Assembly: GCF_036785885.1 (NCBI RefSeq)
Contig: NC_092329.1
Span: 5,084,001-5,148,000 of the forward strand
Length of the DNA: 64,000 nucleotides
From: Coffea arabica
Taxonomy: Eukaryota; Streptophyta; Magnoliopsida; Gentianales; Rubiaceae
Reading direction: 5' to 3'
The notes beneath the pieces were generated by a model, which ran no database searches, was not told where the DNA came from, and worked only from the letters and a program-made list of their open reading frames with translations. The translations under genes were made by a program, and so were the position numbers. Of the stretch, positions 1 to 10,720 are shown piece after piece; position 1 is the first letter of the stretch, and each line of letters starts with the position of its first letter.

Positions 1-507
1 TATAACTGAATGCTTAATAAGTTAAATTTGACAATTTTGCCCTGATATCTTTTCATCCAAAAAAGAAATAAAACCTATGATCTAATTAACTTAAAATTGT
101 TAGGCATGAAAATGACAATATTTATTTTTAAATCAAATTAATAAAAAAGATGAAATATATTATATGAGGAGTACGGAGAAGTGTGAAAGTCATTAAAAAG
201 GGAGAAAAGAGAAATAGAAAACCCCTAAATAGAGAATATTATGTTGTTTAATTAGATAAGAATTTTGAACATAATTAACAAATAAGGGTATATTTGGTAG
301 ATAAGATAAGGTAGTTGAAGTAATTCTATTAATTCTTATCAGAATTAAGCATTCAGTTAGGATTCTTGTACTAAAAAAAATACACACAACTTTAGCATTG
401 CTTAACAAGTTTAGTAGATGGATTTTTATTTATCAAACATTCAAAATATCTGAATGTCTGAAAAAGTTCAGTTTCAACACTTTTTAATGTTATCAAACGG
501 ACCCTAA
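1..507. repeat. Probable MITE remnant, left end outside the window
   Basis: AT-rich stretch without a gene. A 14-bp inverted pair (TAACTGAATGCTTA at 3-16 and its reverse complement at 346-359) and a terminal-looking block, TATCAAACGGACCCTAA near 491-507, suggest a small inverted-repeat element whose left part lies outside the window. A similar end, TATCAAATGGACCCCTA, occurs near 2600. No target-site duplication can be shown, so the limits are approximate. Confidence 0.35.
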
Positions 508-1575
508 CTCTAGGTCTTGGTTCCGCCATGCTTGATGGCACTAACACACACTTTTTTGGCTTTAATTTGAACTCATAATCCAAAACTTAAAGAAGGAATC
601 TACGTATTTTTTTTATGACCATCTATATCCCTTTCGGTGGCCAACTTGCTCTTGATGAATTGATTAGAATTTTTGTTTCTTGTTTGTCACCTTTTTGCAG
701 TTTTTTTCCCTTACGAATTAAAGGATTACATTGTATGGCAAAGATCACCACACTGTATCTAGTCCTTATAAATCTATCAAACGGTAGAAAGAGTCAGACG
801 TTTTGACCCAAAACCCAAATAGTAAAATAAGAAAGAGGTCGAGTACCTACTACCTACCTCAAGGTATAGAATTAATTGAGAGAGTTGCTTTCTATCTAGC
901 ATTGAATGGTTAATCAAAGACGTGTAATTTAATAAGGAAGCAGAGATTGAGATGAAATACCATTTGTGAAATATCAGCTTCACTAGCGAGAAGATGTTGA
1001 AGATGTTGATCTAATAATTAAAGTCGAGATTCTAAAATTAGAAATTTTGGATTTAAATCTTCACATCCCTTTTTCACTTTTTAAGTTCCACCCTTGCCGC
1101 AATAACTTTTGTGGATGTTTGAGGGGATTTCCAGAATATATGTCAAGATATACCAGAAAATCCAGTGGTTCAGCCAGTAAGCCGAATCTAAGCAATACCA
1201 ATTAGTTGTTCATACTACATGTCTGTCTAATCTTTGAATGAGAAAATTTGTTAGATTGCATATGTCGAAGATCTCTTTCTTTGTCTTTTTTTTTTTGAGT
1301 AAACAGAATTCGCATACATTTGGCTTTAGTTCTATATATTCTCATATTTTGTCATCAACTCGAATTTGCTATCTTGGTTATAGCAGTTTTGGTTGGGATT
1401 ATAAGGCGATCCTTTAGCAAATTGTTTGTAAAATCACAAATTAAATATTAACAGGAATGTAATCTTATGAGGTTTACTCGAAGAAGCAAGGATCATTCCA
1501 TTGCCTCACGGATGTTAATGGATATTGCATGCCATGTTGTGTTTGCAGTCTTGTACATTACTTAGGTGTTTATCA
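508..1575. other. Intergenic, no gene seen
   Basis: AT-rich DNA with short open frames only and no recognisable domain. No promoter or splice pattern stands out. It leads into the CTCGA-rich element that starts at 1584. Confidence 0.5.
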
Positions 1576-1583
1576 GATCAGAT

Positions 1584-2038
1584 TAGGGATGTAATCGAGG
1601 CAAGTCGAGCTCGACTCATATGTACCTAGGCTCGAGCTCGATCGAGCCCAAAAAATCGATACTCAAGACTTGACTCGAGGAACTCCCTTTAAACTTGAGA
1701 CTCGACTCGATAAGGCTCGACCTTTAGGCAAACCTTATCAAGTCGAGTCTAATCAAGCTTCTTGACTCGACTCGAAAAATGTACACTTCTGCCTTATAGA
1801 ATTTTATTATAAAGAAGAGTATATTGTAAATTCAATATAAATTATACCCATAACGGTCATTTTATAATTATAATATATATTATTTAAATACAGCCCGACT
1901 CGACGAGTAGATCGACAAGCCACGAGCCTCAAAATATTGGCTCAAAACTCGACTCGAATAACAATCGAGTAGTTCGAGACTCAGCTCGAAGCCATTGACC
2001 GAGCTATTTGCGAGTAGCTCGACTCGCGTACATCCCTA
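1584..2038. mobile_element. Non-autonomous hAT-type MITE rich in CTCGA/GAGCTCGA
   Basis: A 455-bp element flanked by a perfect 8-bp duplication GATCAGAT (1576-1583 and 2039-2046). The ends are inverted: TAGGGATGTA on the left and TACATCCCTA on the right. Both ends carry many GAGCTCGA/CTCGACTC motifs around an AT-rich core. An 8-bp duplication with short inverted ends is typical of hAT elements. It has no coding capacity. A diverged element with the same kind of CTCGA-rich ends lies at 20487-20931. Confidence 0.8.
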
Positions 2039-2046
2039 GATCAGAT

Positions 2047-2953
2047 CAACAAAAAAAATCAATTCATAGAATGATCAACCAAGTAAAGACAAATAATTAT
2101 ATTTGCCCAATTGGTCCATTTGGTTTGGGATTAGGATTAGCCAACGAGAATTGAACGTCGTCATAGAATTTCTGATTTCAATTTGCTTTGCTCTATTAAT
2201 TAATCACTTCGGATTCATGTTACTGTCAAGCTCAAGTAATTGACGCCAAACAAGTAAGTAATTGATGCCAAACATGTATTTCCTCTTTTCCGACATAAAT
2301 ATTCTTGAGATTTATGAAGAGTTAGTTAAACTCAATTTGCTATTTGAGAAAAACTCAAACAAGAATTAAATTGTAATGTTTTTGAATTGTTTCATTATTT
2401 GTCTATCATACATACACACAATCTTTTCTTTCTCTCTAAATACTACTTTTTTTATATAAAAAAAAATAGAAGTATAATATTTTTGCGATATTTCAATTTA
2501 GTATTATAATTTAGTTAATTATCAAACAAATATAACTTAATCAATTTAGCAACTTAATACTTTCTTTACTTAAATTTCATATTTTAAACTTCAATCTTAT
2601 CAAATGGACCCCTAGTCAAACAAACCGGGACAAAATATATTAGTAATAAATAAAAGGAATACGGGGCGTCAATCAAGGAACAACATTAGAACGTGCCATG
2701 CAGAGTTGCAGACAGACGAGCAAGCAAGCGCCTCAATTACCAATTTAGCAGTCGGCGCTTGGATTTCATATACTCCATGTGACCACCTCTCCTCCCCTCC
2801 CCTCCACGCCTCTTTCCATACTTCTTTCAAACTCACCACCAGAATCTGCCATAGAAATTATTGTATTCTCAATCTCAACTGTTACATTCAAGAACCCCTC
2901 AATTGCTGCACTTCTACTTGGAATAGCCCTACCAAAATCAAGCCCAGTTTACC
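2047..2953. other. Upstream region of the RALF34-like gene
   Basis: AT-rich to about 2650, then a C/T-rich leader (2780-2830) typical of plant 5' untranslated regions. A MITE-like end sits near 2600. Open frames starting at 2706 and 2779 overlap the leader but resemble no protein family and are treated as untranslated. Confidence 0.5.
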
Positions 2954-3391
2954 ATGGCACGTCCCAAACCTGCACTAGTTCTGAGCTCCCTCTTTTTGCT
3001 ACTCATTTTCTTCCAAACTATCAATCCAAATGTGAGTGCCCAAAATGATCACAGCAGCCTTCAGCACATGTCTGCAACTGAAACTATTGGCTGGCCTTTG
3101 AACAACAGCACATTCTTCGACCCCGGCGAAGATGGTCTTGAAGATGAAGAAGAAGAAGAAGAAGATGGTGGCGGTGAGGTTGGTGATCATGGGAGGACAC
3201 TACTCTACTACTACTACAGATCAAGCAGGCCAAGGCGTTATTACATTTCTTATGGGGCATTAGCTGCCAACAGAATCCCCTGCCCGCCTCGCTCTGGAAG
3301 GTCTTACTATACCCACCACTGTTACAGAACACGTCGCCCAGTCAACCCCTATTCCAGAGGATGTTCCGCTATCACCCGTTGCAGGAGATGA
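2954..3391 (+). CDS. RALF34: RALF34-like rapid alkalinization factor precursor
   Basis: An intronless 145-residue secreted peptide precursor. Residues 1 to about 29 form a signal peptide ending near NVSA. An acidic pro-region follows, with a run of D/E at 60-71. The mature part has the YISY motif at 97-100, which in this family contacts the CrRLK1L receptor, then GALAANRIPCPPRSGRSYY and four cysteines at 110, 123, 137 and 143, ending NPYSRGCSAITRCRR. From recall, the PPRSGRSYYTH segment sets RALF34 apart from other RALFs. In Arabidopsis RALF34 acts through THESEUS1 in cell-wall sensing and lateral root initiation; that role here is inference. The usual RRxL processing site is replaced by RTLL (81-84), which still fits RxxL for the site-1 protease. 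Start: first ATG, in the context ACCATGG. Confidence 0.93.
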   Translation: MARPKPALVLSSLFLLLIFFQTINPNVSAQNDHSSLQHMSATETIGWPLNNSTFFDPGEDGLEDEEEEEEDGGGEVGDHGRTLLYYYYRSSRPRRYYISYGALAANRIPCPPRSGRSYYTHHCYRTRRPVNPYSRGCSAITRCRR

Positions 3392-3524
3392 ATTTACTGA
3401 AATTCACTCAGATTCAGCATCGCTTTTTTTTTTTTTTTTTTTTTTTAATGTATTCAATTTTGTTATACTTTATCTACTTCATCAACAAACTTCCTTGTCA
3501 TGGGAAAGAAAGCTGGATATGCAA

Positions 3525-3530
3525 AATAAA
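3525..3530 (+). terminator. Candidate poly(A) signal AATAAA of the RALF34-like gene
   Basis: AATAAA lies 134 bp past the stop codon, after a T-rich tract (3425-3446). Position and match are typical of a plant 3' end, but plant signals are loose. Confidence 0.4.
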
Positions 3531-4049
3531 GACCAGGTACAATATGCTATTAGTATGCATCATTGAATATTTCTTGTTTAATTCTTGTTTGTCGAATATA
3601 AGTTAAAGTCTGTCTGGAATATTTTTAGCCTTGCAGTTTCTCTAATTACCTGAAGATGAAGCCTTAAGTTCATGGGGTCAGTCCCCGGATGGATATCAGG
3701 TTTGGAAATTTGTCAAAAATTGGTTACTTTGGTATAAATCTTGTCATCTTCTCTTTCACGGACCCTATGCTCTATATTAGGTGAGATTAATCATGCAATG
3801 AGCGGTGAAATGCTTTATTAATTATCAAAGTAATTTGATTATCATGGATTTCTCTACGTCTGAGTAAATGATAAATTATCCTAGAAACAGATGTCTATGA
3901 ATTTTGTTCTCATGCCTGATGAGATTAATCATACACATTCTAGCAACAAATTTGACATTTTGCTCTAATCCTCATTCCTTTCAGTTACATCATGAGGTTC
4001 TTCAATTCTTTGTCACGTGCATGGCCACAATTTAAAATGCACTTATATT

Positions 4050-4948
4050 TAGAGGTGGCAAAATGGGCGGGATGGGCGGGATTTGATTGGGTTTGAGATG
4101 GAACCGAGTCATATGGGTTTGGGCCCAACCTTACCCATATGTGTTTTAGGACTAATTTGGGCGGGATCACTTTGGGATGGGTTTAGATTGATCCCGCCCA
4201 ATGCCCAAATCTATTTTCTACATATTTTTTTTCCTTTAATTCATTTTTTATTTTTTATATAAATTTAATATTTTTGATTTATTAAATTTCTTTTAGTTTT
4301 ATTAAATAAACATGCAAGTGTTTTATACTCAGGATTCCAACCAAAAATTGGATTAACAAATAAAGGAAAAAATAGATATACAACCATATTCCAACATATA
4401 TCAAGATGGTCAAGGTACTTATGGTGTTGAATATTTATCCTCATCATTGTCCAAGGATGACAGGTCTAAATTGACTGAAATGTTGGAAATTCTTATGGAT
4501 AATGACTAGGAATACTACTAGATTATATTCGTTGGTATGACTATAAAAATTGTTAAAGATAATTTTTGAATCTAAGACTCCGTTTGGATTGGCTATTTTT
4601 TCAAAAAATAAGTTTTTCAAATACAATATTACAGTAATATACAATAACTCAAAAAATATCCCATCCATATTAGTATATCAAATATTTCAAAAAAAAAATT
4701 TATAGTAAAAATTTTTCATATACACTACTACAATAAAATATTTCAAAAACACCCCACAAAAATAACTAATCCAAACGGAGCCCTTGCTATTTGAGTCCAA
4801 TGGGTACCCAAGTATTTCCCATCAATTAATAGGTACAATTGGGATTTGTCTCATTTTAAACCCAATATCAAATTTCAGTACCCATCCCGCCCAAAGTCCC
4901 CATGGGCATGGGTAACCCATTGGGACTTGAGACAAATTGCCACCTCTA
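4050..4948. mobile_element. Non-autonomous hAT-type element with a nested MITE
   Basis: An 899-bp insertion with a perfect 8-bp duplication CTTATATT (4042-4049 and 4949-4956) and inverted ends TAGAGGTGGCAAA / TTGCCACCTCTA. Inside are GGGCGGGATGGGCGGG on the left and CCCATCCCGCCC on the right, so the inverted ends are longer than the strict match. No transposase is encoded. About 200 bp of its core is a second element (4577-4785). The ends resemble those at 12602-13207 and 34609-35018, so these belong to one broad group. Confidence 0.85.
4577..4785. mobile_element. MITE with CTCCGTTTGGATT ends, nested in the hAT-type element
   Basis: Inverted ends CTCCGTTTGGATTGG (left) and AATCCAAACGGAG (right) enclose an A/T-rich core with repeats of AAATATTTCAAAAA and TACAGTAATATACA. 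A second copy lies at 51067-51265. No clear target duplication was found, so the superfamily is left open. It inserted after the surrounding hAT-type element. Confidence 0.65.
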
Positions 4949-5471
4949 CTTATATTCCAAAATACAGAAATTGACTAAACATTGGATAAAATAAAATAAA
5001 GAAGCCAGTCAATCAGGCCAATTCTCATGAGCCATACATGATGAATATGATGATCTAGCTGTTCTACCATCTACCGAGAACTTGTCAGTGGGGTGTAGAA
5101 TTTAGCAATCAATAAGTTTGGAGAGTAATGGATTGGATGACGGAAGAGGAGGGAATATACATAACAAGTTTCGGATTGGAAACCTACATTTACGCTAAAG
5201 AAAAAAACAGAAAGAAAAAAAAAAGTTTGTTCCGTAGAGTAGTAACAAATTCTGCAGCTATTATGTACTACATCGTCACCATGTACCACGCTATCTTGCA
5301 TCCTTATAAATTTTTTTACAGCTGATTCACAATCTGCACTTATTTTTCCTATTAAAACAATTTAACAATGTGCAATACTTCCTTAAACATACTAGTAGGA
5401 TTTTTGCAGTGACTGTAGGTTCCATTATATTCAAATCTTTCGAAGACAGACAATGCTTTGATGGCTTCAAT

Positions 5472-5858
5472 CATGGTTCAAAGAATCGGTCGAGTGCGAC
5501 TCCTCACTGGAATGGAGCTCTCCGTTTTCATACAAAGACGAATTACTCTTAGATATATGAATCGTCGAAAATTAGGTCGAGTCACCGAAAATTCGATTGA
5601 GAAGTCTCCGGTAAGGATAAAAATGGCCGAATGACAACGAGTCGTTCTGAATCAACTCGAATCCAACCAAAAAAGTACATTTTACCGATTTTTTTGTTAA
5701 TTTTTTTATTATTTTTGTTTAGCATATTTTTTATATTATTCACAATTTTTAAAATATTAAATATTTCAAAATTTACATTTCGTCAAAATCACGGTCGATA
5801 TGTTGAAATCGATGTGAAACGGTCCGGATCGTGATCGTGACCACGACTTTGAGCCATG
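5472..5858. mobile_element. hAT-type MITE, 387 bp
   Basis: Flanked by a perfect 8-bp duplication GCTTCAAT (5464-5471 and 5859-5866). Inverted ends are CATGGTTCAAAG and CTTTGAGCCATG, followed by GTCG/CGAC-rich subterminal blocks and a T-rich core. It has no coding capacity. An open frame at 5631 is only the low-complexity core. Confidence 0.75.
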
Positions 5859-5866
5859 GCTTCAAT

Positions 5867-6647
5867 TCCTAAGAAGTACTTGTAAAAAATGCTGAACGAA
5901 AATACCAAATATTTGCATTCGAACTACCACTTCAGAGAGAAAAACTCTTCCTAATAATAGCCTAATGGATAAGGAGGGCATTCGGCTTCTCAAAGTCAAA
6001 ACACTTCATGAAAACCCCTTATAAATTGCTGCCACGGTAGAGTGGAGGGTCGGGTAAAGACTTCGAATTTAACTTTCGCACGCAAACACTACCAAATCTG
6101 TAATCAAGTCTTCTGACACAATCATCACAGTCCAGTCCAGCAAAACTCAATTATTAGCACACGCTTAAGCTGCAAAAATAACTTAATGGTTCTTATTTTA
6201 TGAATATAATACTCCAGATAACTTAATGATTCTTATTTTATCAATACAGTAATATTCCAAGTAACCAAATGATTCTTACAAGTATTGTTCATTTTAATTC
6301 ATAGCACTAACATTCCCTGTGAAAATAATTAATAGAACTGACAAATTGTGTTCCCATTTTTAGGCGGCGGAACTCGAGACAGTGATCAATGATTTCACGC
6401 GGTTCACGGCCAAAATCCAGCCTGTATTTCACGATTCACAGTTTCACGCTCCACGGGTAGGTACAATGGCAAAAAAACCCCAGAAAGTCATAAAACCGGT
6501 GCCAAGGAACCCATGCCAGTAGGCTTAGCTGTCCCTGTCTTCTCAATTCCTCATTCCTCAATCACCATTCTCTTCAATGACAAGAAACCGAAAAGAAAAA
6601 GAAAAGAAAGAACCAAGCATCCATTCCACATCATAAAGTCATAATCA
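5867..6647. other. Intergenic and 3' region of the LEA2 gene
   Basis: No gene seen. Around 5955-6100 there is a weak tRNA-like pattern (CCTAATGGATAAGG, later ACTTCGAATTTAAC) that may be an old tRNA-derived SINE; no duplication or A-tail supports it. The last 100 bp are probably the 3' untranslated region of the minus-strand gene ending at 6648. Confidence 0.35.
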
Positions 6648-8141
6648 TCAATTGTATGTGCAATCGTTCTTTAATGGGATGGGGGCATTAAGTTTCTTGG
6701 GATCAAAGACGATCGAGCATTCGATTTTCTTATAGAACTTTGGCTTCACCAATTTGCCCAAAACGTAAGCTCTTGATCGCACCACAAAGTTCAACTTCAG
6801 TGGCACTGGCTGGCTGGTGGTCCCTGTTGGGGTGGTGCTCAAACTAGCTCCACTTCCATACAAAGGAATCTTGTTCCCGATCACTGATACAGTTACAGTT
6901 CTCTGACTCTTTCTCGATTGATAAAAATTCTTCATCTGCAACAAAATCCAATTTCGCAAAATCAACAAGAATGTGACAAGCTCTCTATTCTAGTAGTAAC
7001 TATAAATTAAAGATTGGGAGTTCTTTCCTAATAAACAAAAATAATTTTTTTTTTTTTGGCGTGACTTACTGTTCCGGATCCAACGGTGAGGTCAAAGTAT
7101 GATAAATCAACAGGGGTTGAGGTAGCATGCACACCAAAAAATGTAGCAGTATTTCGGAAATTGAATTTTAAGGTAGAGTTGATGGAGATCATATCAGTAG
7201 ATACTCCCGTACCATCCGAACCAGCTTGAATCGCAAATCTCTCAAATGTAAGGCTCTGTGCAGACAACAGAGAACACAATTTAGGTAAATCCACGCTAAT
7301 TCAGAAGACATTTTTTTTTTAAAAGAAAAACACACACATATAGGCAAATCCACACGAAATTATGCAAGAATTGCGTATTCATATGGCAATTCAACAAGAA
7401 CCCACATAATAATTCACACCAAATTGCAAATTGAGACCAAATTTAGCCGTAATTCAATTATCAACCAGTACTTTCGTACATTTTTCTATGCGTACACTGA
7501 CGAATAAAGTGTGGTTAAGCAAAGCGAAAGAAAACACTTTTGCCAACTCAATCCCTTGTAGCAAAATTTCAGCTAAAATTGATGATCAGTTCAAAATTTG
7601 GAATTTCAAATAAGGAAAGCGAATGAAACGAAACTGAACTAACCTTCATGGTGATCTTGGGCTTCTGAGGTCTACTAGCACCCCACAAGATGAGTGAAAA
7701 GAGAGAAAAAAGCAGGAAAAAACCCACAACGAAGGCGAGAAAATAGCACCGCCTGGGAAGGGGCTTTCGTGACTCTTGGTCTTCAAGCAATCCTTCCTCC
7801 TCAATCACGTCACACTCTTTCCATGGTTTTTGGCCCTTATGGCCAGGGTGTCTATTCCCACCCGATCCGCCGTCGTTTGGGTTGATCTTCCTGGATCCAG
7901 GCTTGAGGGAGCCGGAGAAGCGGCTGGTAGACGACTCCCTAGAGTGACGGCCGACGGAGGAGTGAGAGTGAGGTGGCGAGCCAGCCGGACTAAGAATGGG
8001 AGTCGAGTGAAACGACGTCGTGGTCTTCTCGCCATCGTGAGAGTCACGAGATGGGCTCTGGACGTAGTAAACCGGACGCCTTGCGTGGTCTGGCGAAGAT
8101 GGTGCTAAGCTTGTAACCTCTGAGTCTGTTTTTGCGTGCAT
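6648..8141 (-). CDS. LEA2/NHL-type membrane protein (hydroxyproline-rich glycoprotein family)
   Basis: Three exons: 8141-7644, 7255-7070 and 6935-6648, all joined in phase 0 with GT/AG borders (AAG|GTTAGT, CAG|AGC, ACA|GTAAGT, CAG|ATG). The product is 323 residues. The N-terminal 130 residues are cytosolic, Ser/Pro-rich and carry the family motif VYYVQSPSRDSHDGEK (24-39). One membrane helix follows (about 133-154), then a LEA2-like domain (about 167-323) with STLKFNFRNTATFFGVH and STPVDLSYFDLTVGSG. This fits the Arabidopsis At1g45688/At5g42860 type. Such proteins sit in the plasma membrane or endomembranes and their biochemical role is not settled. The start is the first ATG of the long frame, and the N-terminal motif confirms it. 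Confidence 0.9.
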
Positions 8142-8876
8142 TTTGATTCCTATTTTCTGTTTTGCTGCAATTGGGAATTTTTTTTTTTCAGCTCTTTACT
8201 TCCCAAGTCCCAACCCAAAAGTAAAGGCTAAAGAAGGAAGGAAGGAAGGATCGCACTAGTACTTGATTAAAAGAGGTGCGGGTTGTTCTTTTAGCAGTCG
8301 ACCAACAGAAGTGGAAGGGATGATGGGGTTTAAGTGGGATTTTGTTCTTTTCTTTTTTCTTATTTAAACTTGGGGATTTTGCATATAATATTAGATTATA
8401 TGCCAAAAGGGGGATTTAAAAAAAAAAGAGAGAGAGAGAGAGAGATGAAATAATCGTGGGATAATTGTGAGAGTGGTGTTAGGGATACAAAAAGAGTGAG
8501 AGAGGCGGTGGAAGGGAAAGTGGGTAGTGAAACCGAGTAGGAATATGATGGGCTGTCAGAGGGGCGGAATGGGTTGGGAGACCGAAAGGGGAATCTTGGA
8601 AGGTCGAGAGACAGCTTTGCGTTACAGTTGGCAACTTTCACTTCTGGAGTCTACCGAGCAAATTAGTAGCGTGTTTTGCATTAAACCGCCAAATTAGTGT
8701 AATAGCATTGTTTAATTTAAACAACCAATAGCAAACTAGAGTACTAACTAGACATGTAAATTATCGTACAATTCTCAGCAGAAGACATTATTATTATTAA
8801 ATATTAAGATATATTGGGGGGAGTTATACCATGGATTAAGATATATTAATAAAAAAACCTAACCCATATCCTTTGT
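8142..8876. promoter_or_regulatory. 5' leader and promoter of the LEA2 gene
   Basis: On the gene (minus) strand this holds a CT microsatellite (8428-8446), common in plant leaders. No certain TATA box was picked. Open frames here are low-complexity. Confidence 0.4.
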
Positions 8877-8885
8877 CCAAAAGAA

Positions 8886-9652
8886 GTGGGAAATGCCAGT
8901 TTCGGTTTTCATTGTTTGATACTTGTGCAATTTTGGTTTTTTAAAGCTTTAGCAAAAATAAATATGGTCCTCAATGTTTGGTACGTTGTGCAATTTTATT
9001 CCTTAAAGTCTCGTCAAGAACAAAGTCAGTTCCTAATGTTACCAATTTGAAATAGATTTAGAATAACTGACGGATTTCACAAGTATTGATGGAACTATTC
9101 GCGTGCAATCACACACGTTTATTGAATTAAATTTCTTAAGAATGAAGTTAAGTAGCGGATAATTTTGAACAATAAAAATAATTCACGTGATGGGACATCA
9201 ATATCTAATTAACTAGGAAACCAAAAGAAAGAAAAATTCATGTGTATGAAAAAAAATTAAGTATTACGATTTTTTGCTTGGGGGTAATAGGGATCTGAAT
9301 CAATGAGCCGAGTGCTTCAATTAGTTTTAGTTTTTTAGACAAAAAATTTTCCCCTTTTACTAGTTAATTAGTTAGCACGTGAGTTATTAGTTCTTCTTGT
9401 TTAAAATTAGTACTATTTTGCTTCTTTATTTTGAAATGTAATTTAATGGACATATGACTAGAGGTGACTAAATCCGTTAGTAATTGGAAAAATTCTTTAA
9501 ATGTTATGAATCTATTTTAAATTGGAAATTTGATTTGCTCTTGTCAAAATTTTAGCGACTAAAACAACACACGTACTAAACATTGAGAACCAGATTTGTT
9601 TTTGTCAAAATTTTAAGGACTAAAACTACACAATGGCTAAATAATGGAGACC
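8886..9652. mobile_element. Mutator-type MITE, 767 bp, with repeated subterminal blocks
   Basis: Flanked by a 9-bp duplication CCAAAAGAA (8877-8885 and 9653-9661), the length made by Mutator-like transposases. The inner ends are long imperfect inverted repeats. A block like GTTTGGTACGTTGTGCAATTTT ... TTAAAG ... TCAAGAACAAA occurs twice at each end in opposite orientation, so each arm is a tandem pair. It has no coding capacity. Confidence 0.65.
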
Positions 9653-9661
9653 CCAAAAGAA

Positions 9662-10546
9662 AATGTATAATAGGGTGTTCTCATTTTTTTTTTTTTGGTT
9701 TGCATCGAATTTCCAACTCTCTCTCTCTCTCGCTCGGACACACACAAATGAGTAGATTATTGGAGTTTGATGTCAAATTAAGTGTGAATGATAAACACTC
9801 TTATGTTATTGAATAATGTGGCTTCCTTTTTTTTTTTCTGGGTTTTTCCCTTCTCTTTTTGGAACTTGATTAATACAGAGGCGGAAGAGCGATTTACTCA
9901 AGTGGGATCCACAGAAAACATGTGAAACCATGTGGAAGGCTGCCTTATGGATCAAATCTTTCCGCCACAATGCTTTAATTTTTCTTCTGTCCAAGGCAAT
10001 TTAGATGCTTCCACTGTTTTTAAGTCGTGGTGACTAGCTTTCTCATTTTTATCTTGTCATCTTAGCAGCTCAATTTCTTTATTAGTCAAATTATACCTCA
10101 ATTTTCTTCCGACCTTAGGAAGAACAGAGGAAGAGATCACTAATACTCAATTTACATGATACTACTATTCTTTAGTATCCCTTTTTTTTTCAACAAACTA
10201 CTATTCTTTAGTATCTGATTAGTATCTAATTATCTAAGGATGAACAAATTTGGTGGCGAACCTATTAGAATTTAAGAAATGATGCCCATAAATTGCTGGT
10301 ATTTTATTTATTTATTTATTTTGTATTGTATCATGGAGATTAGAAACCAAAATTTCAAGAAATTATGAATCTTCACTCTTTTCTTTTTGAACACAATGGG
10401 AGTTTCATTACCAATTTGAGTTGACTTTTAACTTGTAGCTTTGTAGATTTTACTCCTAGAAAAAAAATCAAAATTTAAATGCATATTGGGAGGATATATG
10501 TTAGAATGGATATTATATTATAGTCACACTAGTTTCACTTTAACTA
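9662..10546. other. Intergenic, no gene seen
   Basis: AT-rich, with a CT/CA microsatellite near 9717-9747 and poly-T tracts. A duplicated phrase, ACTATTCTTTAGTATC, occurs at 10163 and 10199. Open frames are short and featureless. Confidence 0.5.
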
Positions 10547-10554
10547 ATAATGTA

Positions 10555-10712
10555 AGAGTAAATCTTATATACACTGACAGTGTATACACTATCACCATTG
10601 AATCTATGACATTTGTGCAAAAGTTGAATTTTAAATTCAAATTTTGCATATTTGTCATTCATCCAACGCTGACTGACAGTGTATACACTGTCAGTGTAGA
10701 AAAGATTAATCC
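10555..10712. mobile_element. Palindromic MITE with ACACTGACAGTGTATACACT ends
   Basis: About 158 bp between copies of ATAATGTA (10547-10554 and 10713-10720); the ninth base differs (A or G), so an 8- or 9-bp duplication is possible. Each end carries ACACTGACAGTGTATACACT in inverted orientation. The right end contains the perfect 24-bp palindrome whose half is ACTGACAGTGTA. The whole element can fold into one hairpin. It is non-coding. Confidence 0.7.
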
Positions 10713-10720
10713 ATAATGTA

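Noticed and set aside
5955-6100. tRNA-Arg-like pattern suggesting a tRNA gene or SINE
   Set aside because: Only parts of A and B boxes match; no cloverleaf, A-tail or duplication could be shown.
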